Assembly (NCBI GenBank): GCA_003003615.1 | Contig: PVWD01000003.1 | Location: 1 to 64,000, forward strand | Length of the DNA stretch: 64,000 nucleotides | Direction: 5' to 3' | Source of the DNA: a filamentous cyanobacterium CCP2 | GTDB taxonomy: Bacteria; Cyanobacteriota; Cyanobacteriia; Elainellales; Elainellaceae | Part shown: in pieces, positions 54,490 through 63,175 of the stretch | Layout: every line of letters begins with the position of its first letter | How positions within the stretch are numbered: the stretch's first letter is position 1 | Position numbers and translations under genes: made by a program | The notes under the pieces: model-generated | The model's input: only the letters and a program-made list of their open reading frames with translations | Told to the model about the DNA's origin: nothing | Databases searched by the model: none

Positions 54490-55503
54490 ATGACAAGGGT
54501 TCTGAAACCTGATCCTTACAATCCTTATCTTTCAGATATGCCTGTGAATGATACCTCTACAATCCCAATTTTGCCTTACAGCCAAATTGTAAGCCAGGAG
54601 CAAATTAAACTGGCGTTGGAAATTGCCTATGTCGCCCCTCAAAGGTTGGGCGGTGTTCTGATCAGCGGGCAGCGAGGGACAGGCAAATCTACAGCAGTAA
54701 GAGCATTTGCCCGAATGGTCTATGGTCAGTTACCCGTGACACTACCCATTAACGCTACAGAAGATCGGGTAGTGGGTGGTTGGAAGATTGATGCTTTGAT
54801 GCGAAGTGAACCAGACTGGCAAGATGGCTTGTTGGTGGAAGCCAATGGGAGGTTGCTCTATGTTGATGAGGTAAACCTGCTGGACGACCACATCGTTAAT
54901 ATCATCCTGGATGTCACTTCGACGGGTGTGCTGGTAGTTCAGCGAGAGGGGCAGAATAAGCAGCCTGAGAGAGTTGCGTTCACACTGGTTGGAACCATGA
55001 ACCCGGAGGAGGGAGGGTTGCGTCCTCAGTTACTCGATCGCTTTGGGTTGATGGTGAGTGTGGCTGCTGAAACTGATGTGGAAAAACGGCTGGCAATTCT
55101 TCAAAATGTGCTGGCGTTTGACCAGGCAGTATCTGCTTTAGAGCAAACCGGAGCGTCTGACTGGCTCGATCGAGCAAGGCAGCAAGACCAGGAGAACTTA
55201 GAGAAATTACAGCAGGCGAAGGAGAGATTTAACTCCGTTGAAGTTCCTCCAGAAATACTGGGACTGTGCATCAAGCTGTCTGGCGAATTTCAGGCGGAAG
55301 GAAACCGGGGGGATTACATACTGGCGATGGCAGCGAAGGCATGTGCTGCCCTAGAAGGCGCATCGCAGGTCACTCGCAGTCATCTTAAAATGGTGGCGCC
55401 TCTGGCACTTCAGCATCGTCGTCCGCAAATGGCGCAAAGTAGCCAGGAAGTTTGGAATGACCAGGATAGGGAAACTCTAGATCAATTGTTAGGCAGTGAG
55501 TAA
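54490..55503 (+). CDS. MoxR/ChlI-like AAA+ ATPase
   Basis: This is 337 aa from ATG 54490; AAGGA lies 13 bases upstream, so ATG 54538 is an alternative. Walker A is ISGQRGTGKSTAV (Lys66) and Walker B LLYVDEVNLLDDH (Asp126-Glu127). The following LVGTMNPEEGGLRPQLLDRFGL and a helix-2-insert-like pattern identify the magnesium-chelatase/MoxR clade of AAA+ ATPases. True ChlI belongs with ChlH in chlorophyll synthesis, but here the partners are a vWA protein, a phosphorylase-CHAT protein and a NACHT NTPase. This therefore looks like the MoxR component of a conflict or chaperone-like system. It overlaps the vWA gene by 8 bases, implying coupled translation. Confidence 0.88.
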   Translation: MTRVLKPDPYNPYLSDMPVNDTSTIPILPYSQIVSQEQIKLALEIAYVAPQRLGGVLISGQRGTGKSTAVRAFARMVYGQLPVTLPINATEDRVVGGWKIDALMRSEPDWQDGLLVEANGRLLYVDEVNLLDDHIVNIILDVTSTGVLVVQREGQNKQPERVAFTLVGTMNPEEGGLRPQLLDRFGLMVSVAAETDVEKRLAILQNVLAFDQAVSALEQTGASDWLDRARQQDQENLEKLQQAKERFNSVEVPPEILGLCIKLSGEFQAEGNRGDYILAMAAKACAALEGASQVTRSHLKMVAPLALQHRRPQMAQSSQEVWNDQDRETLDQLLGSE

Positions 55504-57466
55504 GGCAACCGCAGACTTAAGCAATCCCCTAATCCGAGGGTTGGCTTGTGCAGCCCTCCATCCTGGTCTGCGGAGTATCTTGGTATTTGACGCGGGGATC
55601 GCCACTCTACAGTTTGCCGCCCAAAATCTAACCTGGATGCTGAAGCAGGTGACGGGTTGCAAGGTTGTGCCAGTGCAGCTAGGAGTGGTTGAGACGGAAG
55701 AAGACCTTTGGGGTGGACTGGCATTGCAACAGAGAGATGCCAAAGGTTCTTTTGAGTGGCAACAGGGACTACTGGCAGGTGGACGGGAGCAGGAGCTGAG
55801 GTTGGTTATTCTTCCAGACCTGACTCGTTTGAGTTTACCAACAGCAAGAGCCTGTGTTGCGTTGATGGGAAGTGAGGTTGCTTATCTGGAGCGGCATGGG
55901 CATCGGGATAGCTGGCAGCCAAAGCTTTGCTGGTTAGCTGGCTGTTCACGATCAGACGTTGGATTAGTGTCGCCTCATTTGCTGGATCGGTTTGCCCTCC
56001 GCTTAGCGGGTCAAGATTTGGTAACAAGCGATCGCGCAGAAGCAATCCAGAAATGGTTGGAGGAATCGGATAAGCAGGACTGTGAGGAAGATGCACTGCT
56101 ACCGGAGTGGGTGGACACATTACAGCAGGCGGGGTTGTTCCATCCTGAGGTCACGCTGGAAGCCCAGAAGCGAGTCCTGAATTATATTTCTTCAACAGAT
56201 GGCTACAGTGCCCGGCGAGAACTGGCACTCCTGCGGTTGGCTCAGGCAAATGCTCAGCTCTCCGAAGCAGATCAGGTGACAGCACAACAGGTAGATCAGG
56301 CAGCCAAGATGATTGGTCTGACACTGATAAAGCCAAATCTGGATGTAGACCCCAGAAAACCTGAACAGCCGAGCCAACCAGAATTAACCCCTGATCCAGA
56401 CTCCTCTATTAGAAAAACTGGAGCTGAAGACCAGGTTTTAATAAAAGAACGGGCACCTGCTCCGGTTCAAGAGCCTGTCTATGCTTCTGATACGACAGAA
56501 ATCCTGCCGTCGCAGCCGATTCAGATGGATAGTGCGATCGCCAATCCCTATCCTGAAGACACCACACCTGTTCAGCGAGAGGCAGCTTCACTGCGATTGC
56601 CAATTCGACGGTTCAAAAATGCGGTGTCAGGACGGGGAGCAATTGTTGGAGTTGAGCCAGCAACGACTCCACAAGATCTAGCTATTGTCAGTACCCTTCT
56701 GGAAGCAGCAAAATATCAGCAGATTCGGCAAACAGCATTGTTGGAGCGGCACGGCTCTGCAAGAGGTTTGGTTGAGTCTGGAAGTGAAGCCAATCTGAAT
56801 GGGGAGCAATTCTCCTGGGAAGCCGTTTCGCGATCGCTCATTCTGCAACCAACCGATTTGCGGCGATATCGCCGGGCAGTAGTACCAGAGCAAATGCTGA
56901 TGCTGGTCATGGATTACACCTGTCTGCGAGAGTGCCAATGGCAGGCAGCACTATTACCCTATTTGCAGTGGGCGTATGTCGAACGCGCCAGTCTTTGCCT
57001 GATTCAGGTCGGTGCAGCAAGTGCAACCCAGGAACTTCAGGCAGAGAAGATTGTCGCGCAGAACGTTCTGGTGCCCAGGATTAGCAATGGGCTGGAGGTC
57101 GGTGGAGGACAGGCAACACCACTGGCGCATGGGCTGGATCTGGCATTGCAGACGTTGCGCCATGCTCTGCAACACGGGCGTAGTGCGGTACGGCAAGCGG
57201 TATTGGTTGTAGTTAGCGATGGGCGGGGGAATGTGCCGCTAAAGGCAAGTCAGATGAATCAGAAGCCCGAGAAGCCCGTGAATCGTCAGGGAATTGAGGA
57301 TGCATTGCAGGTAGCACAGCAGATTGCTGACCTGAAGCAAGTTGAGGCGGTGGTACTGAATCCGCAACCAAAGTACTATGCAGACCTGCCTGTAAAATTA
57401 GCGCAGGCATTAGGGGCAAAGATTGCGGCAATTCCATCACTCAGGGACTGGGAGGTGGATGAGTAA
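55496..57466 (+). CDS. ChlD-like protein with C-terminal vWA domain
   Basis: This is 656 aa from GTG 55496, overlapping the ATPase gene. The first ~270 residues resemble a degenerate AAA+ module like that of ChlD: RLVILPDLTRLSLPTARACVALM and LVSPHLLDRFALRLAG are present but there is no Walker A. A Pro/Gln/Glu-rich linker (~280-370) follows. The C-terminal vWA domain (~460-640) has a changed first MIDAS motif (MDYTCL instead of DxSxS), but it keeps GGGQATPLAHGLDLA and VVVSDGRGN. It is expected to form a complex with the MoxR ATPase and recruit a client through the vWA domain. Metal binding may be weakened. Confidence 0.85.
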   Translation: MSKATADLSNPLIRGLACAALHPGLRSILVFDAGIATLQFAAQNLTWMLKQVTGCKVVPVQLGVVETEEDLWGGLALQQRDAKGSFEWQQGLLAGGREQELRLVILPDLTRLSLPTARACVALMGSEVAYLERHGHRDSWQPKLCWLAGCSRSDVGLVSPHLLDRFALRLAGQDLVTSDRAEAIQKWLEESDKQDCEEDALLPEWVDTLQQAGLFHPEVTLEAQKRVLNYISSTDGYSARRELALLRLAQANAQLSEADQVTAQQVDQAAKMIGLTLIKPNLDVDPRKPEQPSQPELTPDPDSSIRKTGAEDQVLIKERAPAPVQEPVYASDTTEILPSQPIQMDSAIANPYPEDTTPVQREAASLRLPIRRFKNAVSGRGAIVGVEPATTPQDLAIVSTLLEAAKYQQIRQTALLERHGSARGLVESGSEANLNGEQFSWEAVSRSLILQPTDLRRYRRAVVPEQMLMLVMDYTCLRECQWQAALLPYLQWAYVERASLCLIQVGAASATQELQAEKIVAQNVLVPRISNGLEVGGGQATPLAHGLDLALQTLRHALQHGRSAVRQAVLVVVSDGRGNVPLKASQMNQKPEKPVNRQGIEDALQVAQQIADLKQVEAVVLNPQPKYYADLPVKLAQALGAKIAAIPSLRDWEVDE

Positions 57467-59442
57467 TGTCTGGGAGTCTCCGCCAGTCGATCGCACAAAG
57501 TGGCAGCGTCCGCCAAGCGGGTACGTCGCCTGCTGCGATCGCACAGGCAGAAGTTCCTAAACCACCTGTGTCTGCACCCTATGAAGGAATTGAAGGCGGA
57601 ACGGCAACTGATTGGGCAGTGATTTTGACGGCTTTGGGCGTGGAGCATAAAGCCGTTGAAGCCCACCTTGAACCCATCGGACAAGCCACTCGCTTATCAG
57701 AAGAGATTCACCTAAATGGCACGATTTACACACAGGGGCAATTCAAAACTCATAACTGCACCTGGAATGTGGCGATCGCCCAGATTGACATGGGTAATGC
57801 CAGCGCAGGCATAGAAGCTGTTCGTGCGATGATGCAGTTTAATCCTAGAGTGATTTTGTTTGTAGGAGTTGCAGGAGGCATCAAAGACGTAAAGGTTGGT
57901 GACGTAGTAGCGGCATCCATCGTTTATGGCTACGAGTGTGGCAAGGTTATGGACGATCGCACGCTCCCTCGACCAAAGCTAGGGGAAGCGGACTATGACC
58001 TCAAGCAACGGGCACAGGCAGAAGCCCGCAAGAATGACTGGCGTGAACAGATTCGTTCAGATTTGTCCTCTGATGTTGCTCCCTCTGTCTATGTCAAACC
58101 GATCGCAGCGGGAGAAAAGGTGATTGCGTCGCGTAAGGCTGAGGTTTATGAGTACTTGCGAGAGTATTACGATGATGCGATCGCTGTTGAAATGGAAGGA
58201 TTTGGCTTCCTGAAAGCAACCCAGCAGGTTAAAAACGTTTCAGCAATGGTCATTCGAGGGATCTCGGATCTGCTAGATGGCAAGAATGATGACTCAATAG
58301 AACCGGAACAGGTGCGGCAGGAGAGAGCAGCCCATCACGCCAGTGCTTTTGCATTTACGTTGCTAGCAAAGCTGGATGGCGAGGGTGTAATTGAGCGCTC
58401 AGAGATGTATCAAACCACAGCGCAGGTCGCTTTTGACAGCACTTTGCCAGAAGGCATGATTAGCCTGAACGTCCAAGCACTGTTGGAGGAGAATCAGTAT
58501 TACATCCATGCCCATCATGGCAAACGGGCGTTTACCAACCGGGGACAATTTGACCGATCGCTCATGGACTTGCATCAGCAGATAGAAGGCAATCTGACTG
58601 CAAATAATTTGGTGAGTGCTATTGATGACTGCAATGCTAGGGTTAAAAATTCGGTTGATTGCCTTGCAGGCCAATTTCTGACATGGCTCCGCCAACAGCA
58701 AAATGACTCGTCGGCTCAGGTTCCATGTTTGATGATTGATGAACACACTGAATTTGAAATCCCCTGGGAGTTGCTGGAGTCAGGGGCAAAACCTGTGGGA
58801 GTTGCATTTCAAACCGTGCGGCAGCGGCAGATGGAGCCAGAGGCAGCCCCCCTGAATGCTTGCTGTGGAGGTGGGGTTCTGGTGTATGCCCATGCAAAGT
58901 ATGGCGGATGGCAGCGGTATCAGCGGCAGCAGTTTACGGTGTTTCAAGAGTTTTTGAGCCAGATGCAAAAACCAGCGACGGAGTTTGGGCTGGTGTTTAT
59001 TGATGGGTATAGTGTTGAGGAGCCGTTGAAGAGTAGCCCAACTGCGTATATTAAACGCTCAAAGCTGTTTAGGAGTGGCACCAGTATTGTGTTTATCAGC
59101 GGACAGCTTCATCTGGATGCTTCGATCGGTTTAACCCATCGAACGCTGTTAACCAATTTTTTGGAGCATGGAGCAAAGGGCATTGTGGGCACATTGAGAC
59201 GGATCGATCGCGTAAGGGCAAAAGAGGTTGTGGAGCTATTTTCGGAAGAACATCGGCAACATCCTGACAGGACGATTCCTGAAATTTTGCGACGACTACG
59301 CGGACGGGTGTGGGAAGCGTTGGAGGATGAGGTGAGTGAAAATACCTGTGCCTCTTATCTGGCAACCTTCTTGCACGTTTACTATGGCAATCCGATGACC
59401 CGGTTGCAACTGACTTCTGCGGAGGGTGAATCTAATGACTGA
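57466..59442 (+). CDS. Nucleoside phosphorylase-like / CHAT-like fusion protein
   Basis: This is 658 aa; its ATG overlaps the vWA stop as TAATG. Residues ~45-310 form a PNP/MTA-SAH-nucleosidase-like domain: TDWAVILTALGVEHKAV, FVGVAGGIKDVKVGDVV, VEMEGFGFL and the catalytic-type VIRGISDLLDG. Residues ~420-650 follow the CHAT layout, starting FEIPWELLESG and ending FLEHGAKGIVGTLRRID. The HG and SAC positions read FIDGYS and FISGQLH, so the His-Cys dyad is missing. The N-terminal domain may sense or cleave a nucleotide-type signal, with the CHAT part as a dead protease or binding module. It is the probable sensor/effector component between the MoxR-vWA pair and the NACHT NTPase. Confidence 0.85.
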   Translation: MSGSLRQSIAQSGSVRQAGTSPAAIAQAEVPKPPVSAPYEGIEGGTATDWAVILTALGVEHKAVEAHLEPIGQATRLSEEIHLNGTIYTQGQFKTHNCTWNVAIAQIDMGNASAGIEAVRAMMQFNPRVILFVGVAGGIKDVKVGDVVAASIVYGYECGKVMDDRTLPRPKLGEADYDLKQRAQAEARKNDWREQIRSDLSSDVAPSVYVKPIAAGEKVIASRKAEVYEYLREYYDDAIAVEMEGFGFLKATQQVKNVSAMVIRGISDLLDGKNDDSIEPEQVRQERAAHHASAFAFTLLAKLDGEGVIERSEMYQTTAQVAFDSTLPEGMISLNVQALLEENQYYIHAHHGKRAFTNRGQFDRSLMDLHQQIEGNLTANNLVSAIDDCNARVKNSVDCLAGQFLTWLRQQQNDSSAQVPCLMIDEHTEFEIPWELLESGAKPVGVAFQTVRQRQMEPEAAPLNACCGGGVLVYAHAKYGGWQRYQRQQFTVFQEFLSQMQKPATEFGLVFIDGYSVEEPLKSSPTAYIKRSKLFRSGTSIVFISGQLHLDASIGLTHRTLLTNFLEHGAKGIVGTLRRIDRVRAKEVVELFSEEHRQHPDRTIPEILRRLRGRVWEALEDEVSENTCASYLATFLHVYYGNPMTRLQLTSAEGESND

Positions 59443-61876
59443 CTTATCAAGGGCGATCGCGATTAAGCCCATCATCAAATACCCTCGTGAGGCGCAGGTT
59501 GGAAAAACCTATTTAATGACAATCGACCTCCAACCAGAAAAGGAATTTGAGTGGCAGTACGAAGAAGAAGAGTACCCAATCTACTGCACGGTGGATAGTA
59601 ATTTGTTCAACAGTCAACCCGTTGGAGAACCTGTTGTTGTTTTGCATCGCTTTGGCGGAAGTTACGGAGAATCAAAATTCTTGTTGACGACACTTTCAAA
59701 GCAAGCAGAAGGAAGAATTGAGATCTCGTTAGTCAACAAATGGGGAATTCCAATCAAAACACTTAAGCTAGAAGGAATACAGCTTATTCCGAGTACTAAA
59801 TTAGAGCAGTTAGATACTAACAAGGAAGTATCAATCCCAAAATCCGATACGTTTCAAACCGATATTCAACGAAGTGCCAATCCATTAACTGTAGGAATCA
59901 GGAATCTCTATAACTCCCTTCGAAGACAACTAAAGACGTTTGAAAATCAGTATCTAGCTTGTCAAGCAGCAGATATTCAGGCTTTGCGTACAGAAGGAAT
60001 TTCTTCGCAAACTGGAATTTTTACTCCTCTACTTGATGAGGTTTTCATTCCTTTACAACTTGCATCTTCAACCGGACAAAGCTTTAACTCATCAGCGAGA
60101 CAAACGCTGCCAGATGAAAGCTTTAGTATTTGGGATTGTATAGCCAATGCCTCTAGAGAACCAGTTTTTCGGAAAATGTCTATTTTGGCATGGGGAGGCT
60201 ATGGAAAAACCACCTTGCTAAAGCATATAGCTTATGTCTACAGTACTCGACGATATCAACAATATAAAGTACAAAAGCATATCCCAGTACTAATGTCATT
60301 ACGGAAGTATCAGAATCTTCTAGCACAGGATCAAGCACCTGATTTAATAGAATTAATCGTTAACTACCACGTACCAAGCCTTCCTGGAGGTGCAGATTTA
60401 CAAGTAGCATCTGAGTGGGTAGAGAGAATTCTTCAAAAGGGAAATGCAATTATTTTAATGGATGGATTTGATGAGGTAGTAGCAGCCCAACGTTCGGCAA
60501 TTGCAAATTGGATTAATCAGCAAATGCTTCGGTATAACAAGTCAATATTTATTCTTGCCTCTCGACCCAAAGCCTATCATGAGCAAGTGACTTCAGATCG
60601 CCTACAAATCGATATGCAACTTTGGGTGAAAGACTTTGGTGCTGAACAACGTAAAGCTTACGTCGAGAATTGGTACTTAACTCAAGAACGATACGCCCAC
60701 GGCGGACGTAACACCTCTGACGTGCAGCATAGGGCTGCACAATCTGCATCTGATCTATTAACTCAAATCGAGGCTCGGCAGGAGCTAAGTGATTTAGCAA
60801 AGAATCCGCTGTTACTAAATATGCTTGTGTACCTTCATCAACATTATCCTGGTGCAGAGCTTCCAAAACATCGAGCGGAGCTGTATCGAGAAATATGTCA
60901 ATTGCAGTTGAAAGACCGCCCCGCCACTCGTAAGCTAAACTCTTCATTAACTGAAAGCGAAGCTCAAACAATCCTGCAAATGCTAGCACTGGAGATGATG
61001 AGAAAGCGACAGGAGCAGATTGATCAGTCTGCTCTACTGAAACAGTTAACTACTTATTTAGAGAATCAGGGAGTCAGGATTCCAGCACAGGACTTTTTAG
61101 AATCAGTGGTGCAAATTAGTGAACTCCTAGTGGAGCGGGAGATAAATGAATACAGTTTCGCCCATTTTAGTTTTCAGGAGTATCTTGCTGCAACTCAGAT
61201 CGTCCAAGCGAAGCAGGAGAATTTACTGTATGAGTACTTTAGTGATGATTGGTGGAAACAAACATTATTACTATATGCCACACAAGTAAACCCTAATAAC
61301 CTTGTTCGAGAAGCTATGAATCGAGGAGCTACTGATCTTGCTTATGCCTGTTTACAACAAACTACTAGACAAATTGAGCCTGCTTTGAAAGCAGAAATCG
61401 AAGTTCTTGTAAAGACCGTACAAACTTTACGCTACCAAGACTTAGAAGGCTATCTGAAAAATGGACAATGGAAGCTTGCAGATACAGAAACTTATAGTCT
61501 AATGATCACCACTTTAGGTAAGGAAGAGGGTCGGTTGTTTAGCCCTGAAGAACTAATTAATTTTCCATGTGAAGAACTACGAGCAATTGATCAATTGTGG
61601 ATAAAGTATAGCCAAGGAAAGTTTGGCTTTAGTACGCAAAAGCAAATTTATGTGGAATGTGGTGCGATATTGGATGGGAGATATCCAGGCAATCAGATTT
61701 GGAGGCGATTCGGCGATCGTGTTGGCTGGAGAATAAATGACGAATGGATTACATTGGATGAAACTTCTTATGAGTTTTCTGCTCCACTAGGACATCTTCC
61801 ACGAAGATGTTTCATGCTCAATAACGCCGGATTAGAGTGCTACCTTTATAGCCGTGTACATACTTGCACTTCATAA
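59435..61876 (+). CDS. NACHT-type STAND NTPase
   Basis: This is 813 aa from ATG 59435, chosen because GGAGG lies ~10 bases upstream; it overlaps the previous gene as ATGACTGA. Residues ~1-115 form a beta-rich domain (IKPIIKYPREAQVGKTYLM, VVVLHRFGGSYGESKFLL) that I know only as a recurrent cyanobacterial N-terminal module. The NACHT domain has Walker A AWGGYGKTTLLKHI (Lys258) and Walker B AIILMDGFDEV (Asp343), then FILASRPKAYH. Helical NACHT-associated segments follow, and the C-terminal ~100 residues may be a sensor. NACHT proteins oligomerise on signal recognition and trigger defence or cell death. The gene is visibly more AT-rich than the three before it. Confidence 0.9.
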   Translation: MTDLSRAIAIKPIIKYPREAQVGKTYLMTIDLQPEKEFEWQYEEEEYPIYCTVDSNLFNSQPVGEPVVVLHRFGGSYGESKFLLTTLSKQAEGRIEISLVNKWGIPIKTLKLEGIQLIPSTKLEQLDTNKEVSIPKSDTFQTDIQRSANPLTVGIRNLYNSLRRQLKTFENQYLACQAADIQALRTEGISSQTGIFTPLLDEVFIPLQLASSTGQSFNSSARQTLPDESFSIWDCIANASREPVFRKMSILAWGGYGKTTLLKHIAYVYSTRRYQQYKVQKHIPVLMSLRKYQNLLAQDQAPDLIELIVNYHVPSLPGGADLQVASEWVERILQKGNAIILMDGFDEVVAAQRSAIANWINQQMLRYNKSIFILASRPKAYHEQVTSDRLQIDMQLWVKDFGAEQRKAYVENWYLTQERYAHGGRNTSDVQHRAAQSASDLLTQIEARQELSDLAKNPLLLNMLVYLHQHYPGAELPKHRAELYREICQLQLKDRPATRKLNSSLTESEAQTILQMLALEMMRKRQEQIDQSALLKQLTTYLENQGVRIPAQDFLESVVQISELLVEREINEYSFAHFSFQEYLAATQIVQAKQENLLYEYFSDDWWKQTLLLYATQVNPNNLVREAMNRGATDLAYACLQQTTRQIEPALKAEIEVLVKTVQTLRYQDLEGYLKNGQWKLADTETYSLMITTLGKEEGRLFSPEELINFPCEELRAIDQLWIKYSQGKFGFSTQKQIYVECGAILDGRYPGNQIWRRFGDRVGWRINDEWITLDETSYEFSAPLGHLPRRCFMLNNAGLECYLYSRVHTCTS

Positions 61877-61896
61877 GCAAAAATCGGACAACACCA

Positions 61897-62124
61897 GTGC
61901 CAAAACCCAAAACTTTTGAGGAACAATACCCAACCATCCACCGTTTTGTTGAAGAAATTGGCTCGATCGAAATTGGACAACATGAGATGATTTCATCTTT
62001 TGTTCGAGCCTACGATTTTGGCGGAACTGTTTATGAGGGCAAAGACAGCTATCCCAGCTTAGAAGCAGCACTCCAGGATCTGGAGGCGGGGATTAAAGCA
62101 TACCTGGATGAACACGGCATTTAG
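61897..62124 (+). CDS. Small acidic protein downstream of the NACHT gene
   Basis: GTG 61897 gives 75 aa; an ATG at 61864 inside the NACHT gene would give 86 aa. Neither has a strong ribosome-binding site. The sequence (FEEQYPTIHRFVEEIGSIEIG, SLEAALQDLEAGIKAYLDEHG) recalls short proteins common in cyanobacteria whose function I do not know. It follows the NACHT gene by 20 bases and could be a fifth member of the operon. Confidence 0.6.
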   Translation: MPKPKTFEEQYPTIHRFVEEIGSIEIGQHEMISSFVRAYDFGGTVYEGKDSYPSLEAALQDLEAGIKAYLDEHGI

Positions 62125-62125
62125 T

Positions 62126-62149
62126 GCCGAAAGTGCCCTTATATTCGGC
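62126..62149. terminator. Candidate terminator hairpin after the NACHT operon
   Basis: GCCGAA (62126-62131) and TTCGGC (62144-62149) form a GC-rich 6-bp stem directly after the stop of the small ORF. The region lies between convergent genes. A second inverted repeat, GATTCAG (62155-62161) with CTGAATC (62195-62201), abuts the end of the CcbP-like gene. There is no long T-tract. Confidence 0.35.
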
Positions 62150-62201
62150 TTGTAGATTCAGGCAAAATGTTGACGATAGTGAGGCGATCGAGCACTGAAT
62201 C

Positions 62202-62573
62202 CTACCCAAACTCATAGCCCTGATTCACCCAGTAATGCCAGTCAGCGATCGCCTGCTGAGTTTTTTCATCTGCCTCGATCGCCTCTAGTTGAATCAACGG
62301 CACTGCCAGCGTATCACCCTCCCATGCAATCTCCACAAACATTTCCCGATCGCACTCATTCTCCGGAGCCATGTCCACGACTTCAACTGTTGCACCTTCC
62401 TTCAAAGGAGAAATGCGTCGCTTACTGATGCAGACTGCAGTGAAGGGAAATTGCATCGTATCCTGCAAGTAGTAGTACCAGCCCATTGCCTGCTCTTCTG
62501 CACCATAGGCATCCACTACGATTTCCATCGTAATGCGTTCTTCCCACTCCTCATCCGGTTTCCCTTTCGGCAT
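62202..62573 (-). CDS. ccbP: CcbP-like calcium-binding protein
   Basis: This is 123 aa from ATG 62573. It is strongly acidic, and motifs ITMEIVVDAYGAEEQAMGWY, YYLQDTMQFPF, DMAPENECDREMFV and ADWHYWVNQGYEF match my memory of the CcbP calcium-binding family of cyanobacteria. A CcbP protein of Anabaena/Nostoc controls free calcium during heterocyst development. Here it is convergent with the NACHT operon and has no obvious link to it. It could equally be a plasmid paralogue with another role. Confidence 0.75.
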   Translation of the reverse strand: MPKGKPDEEWEERITMEIVVDAYGAEEQAMGWYYYLQDTMQFPFTAVCISKRRISPLKEGATVEVVDMAPENECDREMFVEIAWEGDTLAVPLIQLEAIEADEKTQQAIADWHYWVNQGYEFG

Positions 62574-62623
62574 CGCCGCCCTCCCTTGTGGAATTGCCGA
62601 TCTCGATCAAACTTGATCAAACA

Positions 62624-63175
62624 TTAACGTCCCTTTGCCAGATCGGCATAGATAAATGTTTCAACTCCCAATGCTATCAGCAACAGCAGTTCCATCCAGG
62701 AGAGAATCGTAACTCCGATCGGCGGGTTGGGAACCAGAAACCAGAACGCCCCCAGAGCAATCAACCCTGAAATGACAAAAGTAATTTCATCAACAATCAA
62801 CTGCTGAATTTTGCGGCGCTTGCGGTGTTTGTCGTCCCGGTGGGCAATTTCCCAGCCAAACAGGGTTTCTAGATCGGTGTAGCCTGTATGTTCCTGCAAT
62901 TTGTCTACCAGCTTGTAGCGGATGTACCTGCCGATCGCCGAAATCTTTTCATCGTTTACTACATAAGTCCAACCCAAAATCAGACAGACCCAGGGAATGA
63001 CGAGCAACGCATAGTAATGGGCGGGGTTGGAAACGGCGAAAGAGATAATTGTTCCAAACAAAACAAGCGTGACGTAAAGCAGGTTATCCCGGAAGCCAAT
63101 CCGTTGCGTTTGCTCCGATTTCAGCTTGTCATATTCGGCAAGGAGGATTTCCAGAATTTGGTCTTTGTCGCTCAT
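62624..63175 (-). CDS. Four-helix integral membrane protein, unknown function
   Basis: This is 183 aa from ATG 63175. It begins with a charged cytoplasmic helix (SDKDQILEILLAEYDKLKSEQ). Two close transmembrane helices follow (~30-50 and 54-72), then a basic soluble loop (AHRDDKHRKRRKI), and a second helix pair (~127-146 and 154-176). The pattern of a small multi-helix membrane protein beside conflict genes is reminiscent of pore-forming effectors, but no specific family motif is recognised. It ends 50 bp upstream of the CcbP-like gene on the same strand. Confidence 0.65.
   Translation of the reverse strand: MSDKDQILEILLAEYDKLKSEQTQRIGFRDNLLYVTLVLFGTIISFAVSNPAHYYALLVIPWVCLILGWTYVVNDEKISAIGRYIRYKLVDKLQEHTGYTDLETLFGWEIAHRDDKHRKRRKIQQLIVDEITFVISGLIALGAFWFLVPNPPIGVTILSWMELLLLIALGVETFIYADLAKGR

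Noticed and set aside
54490-57466. Magnesium chelatase ChlI/ChlD for chlorophyll synthesis
   Set aside because: No ChlH nearby, the ChlD-like protein has an altered MIDAS and the partners are NACHT and CHAT-like proteins, so a conflict-type MoxR-vWA pair fits better.
60549-60989. 146-codon antisense frame inside the NACHT gene
   Set aside because: Lies opposite the conserved NACHT-associated region and has no start signal or recognisable domain.
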